From Rhizorhapis sp036570425 (GTDB lineage: Bacteria; Pseudomonadota; Alphaproteobacteria; Sphingomonadales; Sphingomonadaceae): a stretch of 64,000 nucleotides of DNA. The stretch covers positions 1 to 64,000 of the forward strand of contig DATCYF010000012.1 of the NCBI GenBank assembly GCA_036570425.1, given 5' to 3'. Positions 1 to 8,540 of this stretch are shown in pieces (the first letter of the stretch is position 1; each line of letters begins with the position of its first letter). The translations under genes were made by a program, and so were the position numbers. Below the pieces are notes generated by a model that was not told the origin of the DNA, did not search any database, and saw only the letters and a list, made by a program, of their open reading frames with translations.

Positions 1-849
1 GCCGCCTGCGGCCATGCCTGTGCCGACCGCGGCGCCGGCGCTGAGCTGGGGACCGCCGGAGACGATGCCGCTGGCGATGCCGGGCCCGAAGATGCCGAGG
101 CCGACCAGCGACAATGCAGCGAGCACGATCGCCATTGCTTCGTCGATGGTCGGGGTGGCGCCGCCGAAGCCGGATGTGAATTCGGAAAAGAGCGTCGAGC
201 CGATGCCGATGATGACGCCGAGCACCAGCACCTTGATGCCGGACGAGATGACGTTGCCGAGCACGCGCTCGGCCATGAATGCCGACTTGCCGAACAGGCC
301 GAACGGAATCAGCACGAAGCCGGCGAGCGTTGTCAGCTTGAATTCAATGAGGGTGACGAAGAGCTGGATGGCGAGGATGAAGAAGGCGAGCAGGACCAGC
401 GCCCAGGCCAGGAACATGCAGGCGATCTGGATGAAGTTCTCGAAGAAGGACCAGTAGCCCATGAGACTGGAGATCGAGTCGAGCAGCGGCCGACCGGCGT
501 CGAGCCCGGTCTGCGCCACCTTGCCGGGGCGGAGCAGATCCGCCGTGGTGAAGCTCGTACCGCTGGCCTTCAGGCCGAGCCCGGCGAAGCTCTCGAAGAT
601 GATGCGGGCGAGGTTGTTCCAGTTGCCGATAAGGTAGGCGAAGACGCCGACGAACAGCGTCTTCTTCACCAGGCGGGCCATGATGTCGTCGTCGGCGCCC
701 CAACTCCAGAAGAGCGCCGCGAGCGTCACGTCGATGACGATCAGGGTGGTGGCGATGAAGGCGACTTCGCCGCTGAGGAGACCGAAGCCGCTGTCGATGT
801 AGCGGGTGAAGACCTCGAGGAAATGGTCGATGACGCCGGTGCCGCCCAT
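1..849 (-). CDS. trbL: TrbL, type IV secretion inner-membrane channel protein (C-terminus cut by window)
   Basis: TrbL is the polytopic VirB6-like inner-membrane component of the conjugative secretion channel. The visible 283 residues start MGGTGVIDHFLEVFTRYID and contain several long hydrophobic segments, including one near residues 25-45 and a cluster around 125-170. A glycine/alanine-rich stretch follows at the left window edge, as is typical of the TrbL tail. There is no stop codon before base 1, so the gene is partial only because the window ends. It follows trbK by 4 bases at the end of the trb operon. Family length is usually about 400-450 residues. Confidence 0.9.
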   Translation of the reverse strand, partial: MGGTGVIDHFLEVFTRYIDSGFGLLSGEVAFIATTLIVIDVTLAALFWSWGADDDIMARLVKKTLFVGVFAYLIGNWNNLARIIFESFAGLGLKASGTSFTTADLLRPGKVAQTGLDAGRPLLDSISSLMGYWSFFENFIQIACMFLAWALVLLAFFILAIQLFVTLIEFKLTTLAGFVLIPFGLFGKSAFMAERVLGNVISSGIKVLVLGVIIGIGSTLFSEFTSGFGGATPTIDEAMAIVLAALSLVGLGIFGPGIASGIVSGGPQLSAGAAVGTGMAAGG

Positions 850-853
850 GATC

Positions 854-1243
854 TTATCTCGCCTCGTTGAGGTGTGGCGGCGCGGTCGGTGCCGGGGCCT
901 CCGAAGCCGGCCGATCCGTGCGCTCCAAGGGGGGTAAGGCGCTGTCTCCGTGCGCTGGCGGCATCTCGGGCAGTCGTTCGGCCGGACGCGCGCCGGGCGC
1001 GAGGAAGCGATTGCGGTTCTCGGCCCAGGCGCGCAGGCACGCCGGATCGCGCGGTCCCGCCTCGCCAAGCGCCTGGCAGCGGATCAACTCGTCCCGCAGC
1101 GGATCGGTCGGCGTCTGCGTGGTCCGGCCGGACGGCCAGGCCTCGGGCGCTTCCTCTTTCCGGCTCATCTCGATCGCGGTCGCAGTGATCGCGACGGCCA
1201 CGAAAACGACGGCGCCTAGCCGGGCAAGCGTCTTGCCGTCCAT
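854..1243 (-). CDS. TrbK-like putative entry exclusion protein (TrbK-alt type)
   Basis: Small 129-residue protein with one N-terminal hydrophobic segment (about residues 8-24), then a hydrophilic, proline-rich tail with two cysteines. It lies exactly between trbJ and trbL, where conjugative elements carry trbK, whose product blocks redundant mating by sitting in the recipient envelope. There is no lipobox, so it matches the shorter 'TrbK-alt' form rather than the RP4 lipoprotein. The identification rests mainly on position, size and topology; entry exclusion itself is inferred. Confidence 0.7.
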   Translation of the reverse strand: MDGKTLARLGAVVFVAVAITATAIEMSRKEEAPEAWPSGRTTQTPTDPLRDELIRCQALGEAGPRDPACLRAWAENRNRFLAPGARPAERLPEMPPAHGDSALPPLERTDRPASEAPAPTAPPHLNEAR

Positions 1244-1253
1244 CGCGGGCTCC

Positions 1254-2030
1254 TCAGTTGCCGTTCGGGAACATGCGGGCGTTTCCCGGCTGGTAGCCGC
1301 TGCCCGGCGTCAGGAATCGGCGACGCTGCTCGCGACCTTGTTCGGCCGCCGCGGCACGCTCGGCCTCGGAGAGGTTCTGCGCCCGACCATTGGCGGCGAC
1401 GACGGCCGTGAGGTCAGCGAGCTGCTGCGCCTGCAGTGCGAGAAGCTGGTTGCCGGCCTGTGTCGCCTGCAGCGCGCCTGTCGCGCCCTGGCTCTGCCCG
1501 ACCAGCGCCGACATCTGCGTCCGGTTGGTGTCGATGTTGCCGACGACGCCGGCCTGGACACGCATCGCATCCTGCAGGCCGCCGACGGTGTTCTGCCAGC
1601 GCTCGCGCGCACCGGCGACGAGCTGCTGGTCCGAGGCGGACATCGACGCATTGCCGTAGGTCGTTCGGAACGCCTGGTCGATGTTCTGGACGTTGTAGGC
1701 GATGCGCTGCGCCTCGCCCAAAAGCTGTTGCGTCCGCTGGACGGACTGCTGGAGCTGTTGGAGAGACGAAAAGGGCAGGCTTGTAAGGTTGCGCGCTTGA
1801 TTGATCAGACCGGTCGCCTCGTTTTGAAGCGACGTGATCTGGTTGTTGATCTGCTGAAGCGCCCGCGTGGCAGTCAGAAGATTCTGGGCGTAGTTGGTGG
1901 GGTCGTAGACGATCCCGCCGAACTGCGCGTGGGCGGGCGCGGCCATAAACGGGATCGCCGCGACGGAGGCCGTCAGCAGCGCAGCGCTCAGGCGCAGGGC
2001 GCGCGAGTGGAAACGAACGGAACGGGTCAT
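1254..2030 (-). CDS. trbJ: TrbJ, periplasmic T4SS protein
   Basis: 258 residues beginning MTRSVRFHSRALRLSAALL. A clear Sec signal peptide ends at a PAHA/Q-type cleavage site near residue 36. The mature part is rich in glutamine and heptad-like repeats (for example QQINNQITSLQNEATGL), giving the helical, VirB5-like character of TrbJ, a periplasmic/pilus-associated component of the mating apparatus. It overlaps the end of trbE by 4 bases, which implies translational coupling, and is followed after 10 bases by the trbK-like gene. Confidence 0.9.
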   Translation of the reverse strand: MTRSVRFHSRALRLSAALLTASVAAIPFMAAPAHAQFGGIVYDPTNYAQNLLTATRALQQINNQITSLQNEATGLINQARNLTSLPFSSLQQLQQSVQRTQQLLGEAQRIAYNVQNIDQAFRTTYGNASMSASDQQLVAGARERWQNTVGGLQDAMRVQAGVVGNIDTNRTQMSALVGQSQGATGALQATQAGNQLLALQAQQLADLTAVVAANGRAQNLSEAERAAAAEQGREQRRRFLTPGSGYQPGNARMFPNGN

Positions 2031-4483
2031 GGACGTGCCTCCTGATCAGTTTGGGGGGTGACGTTGGTGAGTTCGGCGATGAGGTCGGCGGCCCAAGCGA
2101 GCCGGTTTTCGGCAAGCCATTCGGGCAGGAAGCCGTCTGTGCCGCTTCGGGCATGGACGTCCGCGATGAGCGCCTGATGCTGCTTTGATGAGGCCGCGCA
2201 GAGGGCCAAGGCCACATCGGACAAGCCCAGCTCGAACAGCCGGTTGCCGCGGCGCGATTGGCAGTAGTAGTCGCGCTTGGGCATCGCCCGCGCGAGGATT
2301 TCGATCTGGCGATCGTTGAGACCGAAGCGGCGATAGATGGCGGTGATCTGCGGCTCGATCGCGCGCTCGTTCGGCAGCAGGATGCGGGTCTGGCAGCTCT
2401 CGATGATGGCCGGCGCGATCGCAGAGCCGTCGATGTCGGAGAGCGATTGCGTGGCGAAGATGACGCTGGCGTTCTTCTTGCGCAGCGTCTTGAGCCACTC
2501 GCGAAGCTGGCCTGCAAAGCCCTCGTCGTCGAGCGCGAGCCAGCCTTCATCGACAATCAGCAGCGTCGGTCGCCCGTCGAGGCGGTCTTCGATGCGGTGG
2601 AAGAGGTAGGCGAGCACGGCCGCTGCGGCCCCGGTGCCGATCAGCCCTTCGGTCTCGAAGACCTGAACATTGGCTTCGCCAAGATGTTCGGCCTCGGCAT
2701 CGAGCAGCCGGCCATAAGGACCGCCGACGCAGTAGGGCCGCAACGCCTGCTTCAGATCGTTGGATTGCAACAGGACGGACAACCCCGTCAGCGTTCGCTC
2801 GGTGATCGGCGCGGAGGCCAAAGACGACAGCGCCGACCAAAGATGTTCCTTCACCTCGGGCGTGACGGACATGCTTTCGCGCATCAGGATGGCGACCAGC
2901 CAGTCGGAGGCCCAGGCGCGTTCGGCGACATCGTCGATACGCGCGAGCGGCTGAAGCGAGACGCTGTCGTCTGCGCCTTCGGTGAGGCCGCCGCCGAGAT
3001 CGTGCCAATCGCCGCGCATGGCGAGCGCGGCGGCGCGGATCGATCCGCCAAAGTCGAAGGCGAAGACCTGGGATTGTGGATAGCGCCGGAATTGCAGCGC
3101 CATGAGCGCCAGCAGCACCGATTTGCCGGCGCCGGTCGGTCCGACGATCAGCGTGTGGCCGACATCGCCAACATGGATGGAAAGCCGGAACGGGGTCGAG
3201 CCTTCGGTCTTGCCGAACAGCAGTGGGGGTGCTGCGAAATGCTCGTCCCGTTCCGGTCCCGCCCACACCGCGGAAAGCGGGATCATGTGGGCGAGATTCA
3301 ATGTGTTGATCGGGGGCTGGCGAACGTTGGCGTAAACATGCCCCGGCAGTGAGCCGAGCCAGGCGTCCACCGCGTTGATCGTCTCGGGCATGGCCGTGAA
3401 GTCGCGGCCCTGGATGACTTTCTCGACCATCCGCAGCTTCTCGGCGGCGATGCGCGGATCATCGTCCCACACAGTGATCGTCGCGGTCACATAGGCTTGG
3501 CCCGCATAGTCGGCGCCGAGCTCCTGTAGCGCCATGTCGGCGTCCGCCGCCTTGTTGGCGGCATCGGTGTCGACCAGAGCCGAGGCTTCGTTGGTCATCA
3601 CCTCCTTGAGGATGGCCGCGATCGATTTGCGTTTGGCGAACCATTGCCGCCTGATCTTGGTCAGCAGCTTGGTGGCGTCGGTCTTGTCGAGGAGGACGGC
3701 CCGCGTCGACCAACGATAGGGGAAGGCCAGCCGGTTCAGCTCGTCGAGGATGCCGGGCGTCGTCGCCGTGGGAAACCCGACTACAGTGAGAATCCGGAGA
3801 TGCGCGATGCCGAGACGCGGTTCCAGCCCGCCCGTCAGCGGCTGATCGGCGAGCAGCGCATCGAGATACATCGGCGTCTCGGGTACGCGAACGCGGTGCC
3901 GCTTGGTCGAGACGGTCGAGTGCAGGTAGGTCAGCGTCTCGCCATCATCGAGCCAGGCGCATTCCGGCATGAAGGCGTCGATGAGCTGGAGGATGCGATC
4001 GGTGCGATCGGCGAAGCCGCGCAGGATCTCGTGCGCATCGACGCCGGTATGGTCTCGCCCTTCATAGAGCCAGGTTTCGGCTCGGGCCGCGTCCTCGGCG
4101 GGAGGCAGGTAGAGGAAGGTGAGGAAGTAGCTGGATTCGAAATGCGCGCCGGCTTCCTCGAAGTCGGCCTTACGCTCGGCATCGACGAGGGCGGAGGCGC
4201 TGTCGGCGAACATGCTGGCCGGATAGGTCGCCGCACCATGGCGCTGCGCCTCAACGAAAATGGCCCAGCCGGAGCCGAGGCGCCGGAAGGCGTTGTTGAG
4301 ACGGCCGGCGACAGCGACCAACTCAGCCGGCACGGCGCTGTCGAGGTCGGGCCCGCGGAAGCGTGCGGTGCGCTGCAGGCTGCCGTCCTTGTTGAGGACA
4401 ATGCCTTCGCCGACCAGTGCGACCCAGGGGAGGAAGTCGGCGAGCCGAGTATTGCGGTTGCGATATTCTGCGAGGTTCATCAT
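2027..4483 (-). CDS. trbE: TrbE, VirB4-type T4SS ATPase
   Basis: 818 residues, normal length for TrbE/VirB4. This is the large ATPase that drives pilus biogenesis and substrate transfer at the inner membrane. A Walker A motif (GPTGAGKS) lies near residues 445-452 and a Walker B motif (TLLIVDEGWLAL) near 640. The N-terminal half carries the CagE/TrbE domain. The start gives MMNLAEYRNRNTRLADF, with two possible adjacent ATGs. The gene sits between trbD and trbJ as in all trb operons, and its last 4 bases overlap the trbJ start. Confidence 0.95.
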   Translation of the reverse strand: MMNLAEYRNRNTRLADFLPWVALVGEGIVLNKDGSLQRTARFRGPDLDSAVPAELVAVAGRLNNAFRRLGSGWAIFVEAQRHGAATYPASMFADSASALVDAERKADFEEAGAHFESSYFLTFLYLPPAEDAARAETWLYEGRDHTGVDAHEILRGFADRTDRILQLIDAFMPECAWLDDGETLTYLHSTVSTKRHRVRVPETPMYLDALLADQPLTGGLEPRLGIAHLRILTVVGFPTATTPGILDELNRLAFPYRWSTRAVLLDKTDATKLLTKIRRQWFAKRKSIAAILKEVMTNEASALVDTDAANKAADADMALQELGADYAGQAYVTATITVWDDDPRIAAEKLRMVEKVIQGRDFTAMPETINAVDAWLGSLPGHVYANVRQPPINTLNLAHMIPLSAVWAGPERDEHFAAPPLLFGKTEGSTPFRLSIHVGDVGHTLIVGPTGAGKSVLLALMALQFRRYPQSQVFAFDFGGSIRAAALAMRGDWHDLGGGLTEGADDSVSLQPLARIDDVAERAWASDWLVAILMRESMSVTPEVKEHLWSALSSLASAPITERTLTGLSVLLQSNDLKQALRPYCVGGPYGRLLDAEAEHLGEANVQVFETEGLIGTGAAAAVLAYLFHRIEDRLDGRPTLLIVDEGWLALDDEGFAGQLREWLKTLRKKNASVIFATQSLSDIDGSAIAPAIIESCQTRILLPNERAIEPQITAIYRRFGLNDRQIEILARAMPKRDYYCQSRRGNRLFELGLSDVALALCAASSKQHQALIADVHARSGTDGFLPEWLAENRLAWAADLIAELTNVTPQTDQEARP

Positions 4484-4495
4484 CGGCGTCGCTCC

Positions 4496-4777
4496 TCAGA
4501 CCGACAGGTGACCGGGAATGCGCAGATGCTTGCGCACGACGTCGACGAACTGCGGATCGCGCTTGGCCGCCCAGACGGCGGCGAAATGGCCGACGGCCCA
4601 GAGGCCGAGGCCGACTAGCCAGAGGCGGAGCCCCAGGCCGAGCGCGGCCGCCAGCGTGCCGTTGAGGATGGCGAGCGAGCGCGGAGCGCCGCCGAGCAGA
4701 ATGTGCTCGGTCAGCGCCCGATGGACGGGGACTGAGAAGCCCTGCAGCTCGCCGCCATGGTCCGCGCCATCGGCCAT
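4496..4777 (-). CDS. trbD: TrbD, VirB3-like T4SS membrane protein
   Basis: 93 residues with the pattern of TrbD: a short polar N-terminus containing VPVHRALTEHILLGGAPR, two closely spaced hydrophobic segments (about 36-70), then a basic C-terminus. TrbD/VirB3 is a small inner-membrane partner of the TrbE ATPase. Its ATG overlaps the trbC stop by one base (TGATG arrangement), and trbE follows after 12 bases, so the three genes are probably co-translated. Confidence 0.9.
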   Translation of the reverse strand: MADGADHGGELQGFSVPVHRALTEHILLGGAPRSLAILNGTLAAALGLGLRLWLVGLGLWAVGHFAAVWAAKRDPQFVDVVRKHLRIPGHLSV

Positions 4778-5109
4778 CAGACCAGCGCCCCGCCACCGAA
4801 AGAGAAGAACGACAGGAAGAAACTGGACGCCGCGAACGCGATCGACAGGCCGAACACGATCTGGATCAGGCGCCGTGCGCCGCCCGAGGTGTCGCCGAAG
4901 GCCAGCGTCAGACCGGTAATGATGATGATCATCACCGCGATGATCTTGGCCACCGGTCCCTCGATCGATTCGAGGATGGACTGCAAAGGCGCTTCCCAGG
5001 GCATTGATGACCCGGAAGCGTGGGCAGCCGGCGCGAGCGCCAGCGTGAGAAAGCTGACCGACACCGCCGTGGCGATGTGGCGGCGGATGCGCAAAGCGTG
5101 CTGGATCAT
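4777..5109 (-). CDS. trbC: TrbC, pilin (VirB2-like)
   Basis: 110 residues from MIQHALRIRRHIATAVSV. A signal peptide ends near AHASG, followed by two strongly hydrophobic segments (AKIIAVMIIIITGLTLAFG and a second near the C-terminus), the standard VirB2/TrbC pilin topology. The reading frame is open further upstream, but that extension is arginine-rich and non-natural, so the start at 5109 is chosen; it overlaps the trbB stop by 4 bases. In related elements TrbC is processed by the peptidase TraF, which is encoded at 13683-14228. Confidence 0.9.
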   Translation of the reverse strand: MIQHALRIRRHIATAVSVSFLTLALAPAAHASGSSMPWEAPLQSILESIEGPVAKIIAVMIIIITGLTLAFGDTSGGARRLIQIVFGLSIAFAASSFFLSFFSFGGGALV

Positions 5110-6089
5110 GACGGGTCTCCTGTGAGGGGCTGGTTTGCGGGGGTGACGCGGTAGTCGCCGCCAGGGCCGAGGCCCTCGATGCGGGCGAGTTCGGCGAGCC
5201 GGCGCGACGCGCCGCGGCCGGAGAGCACGGCGACGAGGTCGATCGTCTCGGCGATCAGCGCGCGCGGGACGGTCACCACGGCTTCCTGGATGAGTTGCTC
5301 CATGCGACGGAGCGCGCCGATGGCGGTGCCGGCGTGGATGGTGCCGACGCCGCCGGGGTGGCCTGTGCCCCACGCCTTCAAGAGATCGAGGGCTTCAGCC
5401 CCGCGCACCTCACCGATCGGGATGCGGTCTGGGCGAAGACGGAGCGAGGAGCGGACAAGATCGGAGAGCGACGCGACGCCATCTTTCGTCCGCATCGCGA
5501 CAAGATTGGGCGCTGCGCATTGCAGCTCGCGCGTATCCTCGATCAGCACGACGCGGTCGGAGGTCTTCGAGACCTCGGCTAGCAACGCGTTGGTGAGGGT
5601 CGTCTTGCCGGTGGATGTGCCCCCAGCGACGAGGATGTTGCGCCGGTCGGCGACGGCCTGGCGCAGGATCTCGGCTTGATCCGCCGTCATGATCCCGGCG
5701 GCGACATAGTCGTCGAGCGTGAACACGGCGACAGCGGGCTTGCGAATGGCGAAGGCGGGTGCGGACACCACGGGGGGCAAGAGCCCCTCGAACCGCTCCC
5801 CCGTTTCGGGCAGCTCGGCCGAAACACGCGGCGCGCCGGGATGGACTTCGGCGCCGACATGATGGGCGACGAGGCGAATGATACGCTCGCCGTCGGAAGG
5901 CGAGAGCAGTTCACCCGTGTCGGAAAGCCCTCCGGAAAGCCGGTCGACCCAGAGCCGCCCATCGGGGTTGAGCATCACCTCGACGATCGCGGGGTCTTCC
6001 AGAAACCGGGCGATCGCCGGCCCGAGGGCCGTGCGCAGCATGCGCGCACCGCGAAGGATCGCCTCCGATTTCTGGTGAGTGCCTGCCAC
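5106..6089 (-). CDS. trbB: TrbB, VirB11-type secretion ATPase
   Basis: 327 residues. TrbB is the hexameric cytoplasmic ATPase of the VirB11/PulE superfamily that powers pilus assembly. The P-loop GGTSTGKTTLTNALL lies near residues 151-165, an Asp box (VVLIEDTRELQC) follows, and the His box region appears as GTGHPGGVGTIHAG. It is the first gene of the trb operon; a 225-bp non-coding stretch lies upstream. In related elements traG sits directly upstream; here the LysR/wrbA pair separates the two. Confidence 0.95.
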   Translation of the reverse strand: MAGTHQKSEAILRGARMLRTALGPAIARFLEDPAIVEVMLNPDGRLWVDRLSGGLSDTGELLSPSDGERIIRLVAHHVGAEVHPGAPRVSAELPETGERFEGLLPPVVSAPAFAIRKPAVAVFTLDDYVAAGIMTADQAEILRQAVADRRNILVAGGTSTGKTTLTNALLAEVSKTSDRVVLIEDTRELQCAAPNLVAMRTKDGVASLSDLVRSSLRLRPDRIPIGEVRGAEALDLLKAWGTGHPGGVGTIHAGTAIGALRRMEQLIQEAVVTVPRALIAETIDLVAVLSGRGASRRLAELARIEGLGPGGDYRVTPANQPLTGDPS

Positions 6090-6314
6090 GTCGTCCCCGT
6101 TCTCGTGCGGGCCCGCGATATGCGGCCCTGGATCGGGGATGAGTAGAAGAGGCAGAATTCAGGGCATGACAACAACCGAAATGTGGTTGTCGTACTGTGG
6201 CGTACAAAGACAGGGAAACGGCGGACCTTTGCCCGCCTTGCTTAGGTCGGATGAGTGACTATTGAGAGTTACGAGTAAGCTTCTCGATTCGTCGAATGTC
6301 CGAGGCGGATCGTT
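6090..6314. promoter_or_regulatory. Non-coding region upstream of the trb operon
   Basis: This 225-bp stretch lies between trbB and the LysR gene and must contain the promoter for the trb operon if that operon is transcribed independently. An imperfect dyad with ACAACC and GGTTGT arms around a 7-base spacer lies near 6170-6190, followed by two GTAC direct repeats near 6191-6206. I see no clear -35/-10 pair and no coding potential. The regulatory role is inference. Confidence 0.3.
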
Positions 6315-7199
6315 CTAGTACTTCATTGTCTCGGCGAGATAGTCGACGAAGGCTCGGGATGCCGGCTTCGACGCGCGTCCCGCAGGCAGCACTGCATGCA
6401 CATCGACAGTGCCCATGTCCCAGTCGGTCAGCACGCGCGCCAGTTCGCCACGCTCCAGCTCTTCCCGACATCCCCAGATCGCCGTCGAAGCAATGCCCAA
6501 GCCGGCGACGGCCGCACTGGTTGCTACCTCGTTGACGGAGATATTAAGGCGACCTTCGAGACGAACAGAAACGGACTTACCTTGCGATCGGAAAACCCAG
6601 GCGTCGGGGCGCATGCCCGATGGTCCGAGAATCAACATGTGCGATGACAGGTCTGCGGGCTTCCTGGGAGTGCCGGCACGTTCGAGATAGGCGGGTGACG
6701 CCACCAGCATTCTGGCCGATGTACCCAGCTTGCGAGCCATCATGCTGGAGTCGTGAAGCAGGCCAAAACGCAGCGCTACGTCGACGGCTTCGTTGATCAG
6801 GTCCTGCCGATTGTCCGCGATGACGAAATCGATCCGCAGCGAAGGGTGACGTTGCATGAATAGCGGCAAGCGCGGGATAAGCTCGCGCATGGCGAAGCTC
6901 GTTGTCGCTCCGACGCGCAACACGCCTCGCAACTCGCCCGTGCCTCGCGCTTCGTGATCGGCCTCCTCGAGCGCTGCTAGGACGGGTTCTACCCGTGCGA
7001 GGTACTGCACGCCCGCCTCGGTGAGCGTCACGGCACGGGTCGAACGCGAGAGGAGCGCCACGCCGACCTCTCGCTCCAAGCCGGCGATAATCCGCGACAC
7101 GGAAGGCTGTGACAGCCCCATCTCACGACCGGCAGCGCCGAAGCTTCCGGTGCGTGCGACGCGACCCAATACGTAGAGCGCACCCAGCTTGTCTGTCAT
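6315..7199 (-). CDS. LysR-family transcriptional regulator
   Basis: 294 residues, full LysR length. The N-terminal winged HTH spans about residues 5-65 (FGAAGREMGLSQPSVSRIIA is the recognition region), followed by the linker helix and a C-terminal periplasmic-binding-like effector domain. It is divergent from wrbA across a 220-bp intergenic region, the classic LysR arrangement, so it probably controls wrbA and itself. The effector is unknown. The pair interrupts the usual traG-copG-trbB order, which suggests it was inserted as cargo. Confidence 0.9.
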   Translation of the reverse strand: MTDKLGALYVLGRVARTGSFGAAGREMGLSQPSVSRIIAGLEREVGVALLSRSTRAVTLTEAGVQYLARVEPVLAALEEADHEARGTGELRGVLRVGATTSFAMRELIPRLPLFMQRHPSLRIDFVIADNRQDLINEAVDVALRFGLLHDSSMMARKLGTSARMLVASPAYLERAGTPRKPADLSSHMLILGPSGMRPDAWVFRSQGKSVSVRLEGRLNISVNEVATSAAVAGLGIASTAIWGCREELERGELARVLTDWDMGTVDVHAVLPAGRASKPASRAFVDYLAETMKY

Positions 7200-7419
7200 T
7201 CGTATTCCGGATTTGTCCTAGTTGTCCGGTGAGGCTACCCAACGAAATCCAAATGAGCAACTATCGCGCCGGCCATGGCGAAACATTGCTTGCAGGTGGA
7301 CATAGCGTTGAAGACGCATCGCCACGGTCGCCATCGCAATGACGCTGACCGAAGACGCAAGGTGATCCGGCAAATGGGCCCGATCTCCATTCAACCATTC
7401 GAAAATTATGAGGCTCCCG

Positions 7420-8049
7420 ATGACAAAGATTCTTGTGCTGTACTATTCGAGCTACGGCCACATCGAACAAATGGCCCAGGCCGTCGCCGACGGTGCGCGC
7501 GAGAGCGGGGCCGATGTGGTGATCAAGCGCGTGCCGGAGATCGTGCCCCCTAACGTCGCGGGTGCCTACGGGTTCAAGCTGGATCAGGCCGCACCGATCG
7601 CCGTGCCCGACGAGCTGGCCGACTACGACGGCATTGTCTTCGGCGTCCCGACCCGGTTTGGCGGAATGGCTGCGCAGATGCGCAACTTCCTCGATCAGAC
7701 CGGCGGTCTTTGGCACAGCGGCGCGCTCATCGGCAAAGTCGCGTCGATGTTCACCTCGTCCGCGACGCAACATGGCGGACAGGAGGCCACGATCCTGACG
7801 AGCATCCCGACCTTTCTCCATCATGGGATGATCATCGTCGGGTTGCCCTACAGCAATACGGATCTCACGCTGCTCGACGAAGTGAGCGGCGGTACGCCTT
7901 ATGGTGCGAGCACCATTTCCGGATCCGACAACAAGCGTCAGCCGAGCGAGCGAGAGCTGGGCCTTGCCCGCGCTCAAGGGCGCTACGTGGCTCAGGTCGC
8001 ATCGCGTCAACGGCAGGGTGACGACGCCCACGCCCCGCAGGCTGAATAG
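7420..8049 (+). CDS. wrbA: WrbA-type NAD(P)H:quinone oxidoreductase
   Basis: 209 residues from MTKILVLYYSSYGHIEQMA. This start is preferred over an ATG 12 bases upstream because a GAGG ribosome-binding site then sits 7 bases away. The flavodoxin-like phosphate-binding loop SSYGHIEQ is at the N-terminus. Family signatures FGVPTRFGGMAAQMRNFLDQT and the FTSSATQHGGQE loop follow. WrbA proteins bind FMN and reduce quinones by two electrons, limiting redox cycling. The divergent LysR gene is the likely regulator. Stress-tolerance cargo is a reasonable inference. Confidence 0.93.
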   Translation: MTKILVLYYSSYGHIEQMAQAVADGARESGADVVIKRVPEIVPPNVAGAYGFKLDQAAPIAVPDELADYDGIVFGVPTRFGGMAAQMRNFLDQTGGLWHSGALIGKVASMFTSSATQHGGQEATILTSIPTFLHHGMIIVGLPYSNTDLTLLDEVSGGTPYGASTISGSDNKRQPSERELGLARAQGRYVAQVASRQRQGDDAHAPQAE

Positions 8050-8063
8050 ACGCAACGACAACG

Positions 8064-8098
8064 GAGGAGCCGGTGTCCCCAACGGATGCCTGCTCCTC
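8064..8098. terminator. Candidate bidirectional terminator between wrbA and copG-like gene
   Basis: A perfect 7-bp inverted repeat (GAGGAGC ... GCTCCTC) separated by 21 bases lies between the convergent ends of wrbA and the CopG-like gene. There is no strong T-tract, so intrinsic termination is only a possibility. Confidence 0.35.
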
Positions 8099-8532
8099 TA
8101 GTCGGCGTTGTGCTCTTCCCCAACATCCTCCGCAATTTCTTGCCGCAGTTTCGGGCCCTTCGCGAGCCGCCGACCGAGCGCGGTGACGAACGCCTCGTAG
8201 CGCTCGCCGGCCTTCGCGCGCGCCGCGGCCTGGGCGGGCTCGGGCAGCGGTGGGTTCGTCGTCAGCCAGAAGCGGATGAATACGGCCAGCGTTTCGACGG
8301 CGATGCCGAGGTCGCGCTCCATCCGCGCCATGCGTCGGTCGAGCTGATCGAGCCGTTTCGTCGTCGCCGCCTCCTGCCGTTCGGCGGCGTCGGGCGACAG
8401 AAAAGACGCAATGCCGGCTTCTGCGATCAGCGACAGGGATTGATCGCGCCGGGCGGCGTGGGCGGCGAGCGCTTTCATGACATCGGGTTCGAGATACACG
8501 GATAGCCGCCGTTTCTTGGAAGGCTTTGCCAC
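8098..8532 (-). CDS. CopG-like ribbon-helix-helix protein, conjugation-associated
   Basis: 144 residues. The N-terminus (RRLSVYLEPDVMKALAAHA) is a ribbon-helix-helix DNA-binding segment; a coiled-coil-like stretch (KRLDQLDRRMARMERDL) and a helical tail follow. Proteins of this type are encoded next to traG in Tn4371-like elements and are assumed to regulate transfer genes. It lies 8 bases downstream of traG on the same strand, so it is probably co-transcribed. The target DNA is unknown. Confidence 0.8.
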   Translation of the reverse strand: MAKPSKKRRLSVYLEPDVMKALAAHAARRDQSLSLIAEAGIASFLSPDAAERQEAATTKRLDQLDRRMARMERDLGIAVETLAVFIRFWLTTNPPLPEPAQAAARAKAGERYEAFVTALGRRLAKGPKLRQEIAEDVGEEHNAD

Positions 8533-8540
8533 GGTGCCTC

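Noticed and set aside
867..2045. Long plus-strand open frame opposite trbK/trbJ
   Set aside because: It is an arginine/leucine-rich mirror of high-GC genes on the other strand, spans two real genes and has no family-like motifs.
2258..3352. 364-codon plus-strand open frame opposite trbE
   Set aside because: The minus strand encodes the P-loop region of TrbE here; the opposite frame has no recognisable domain and is a by-product of high GC.
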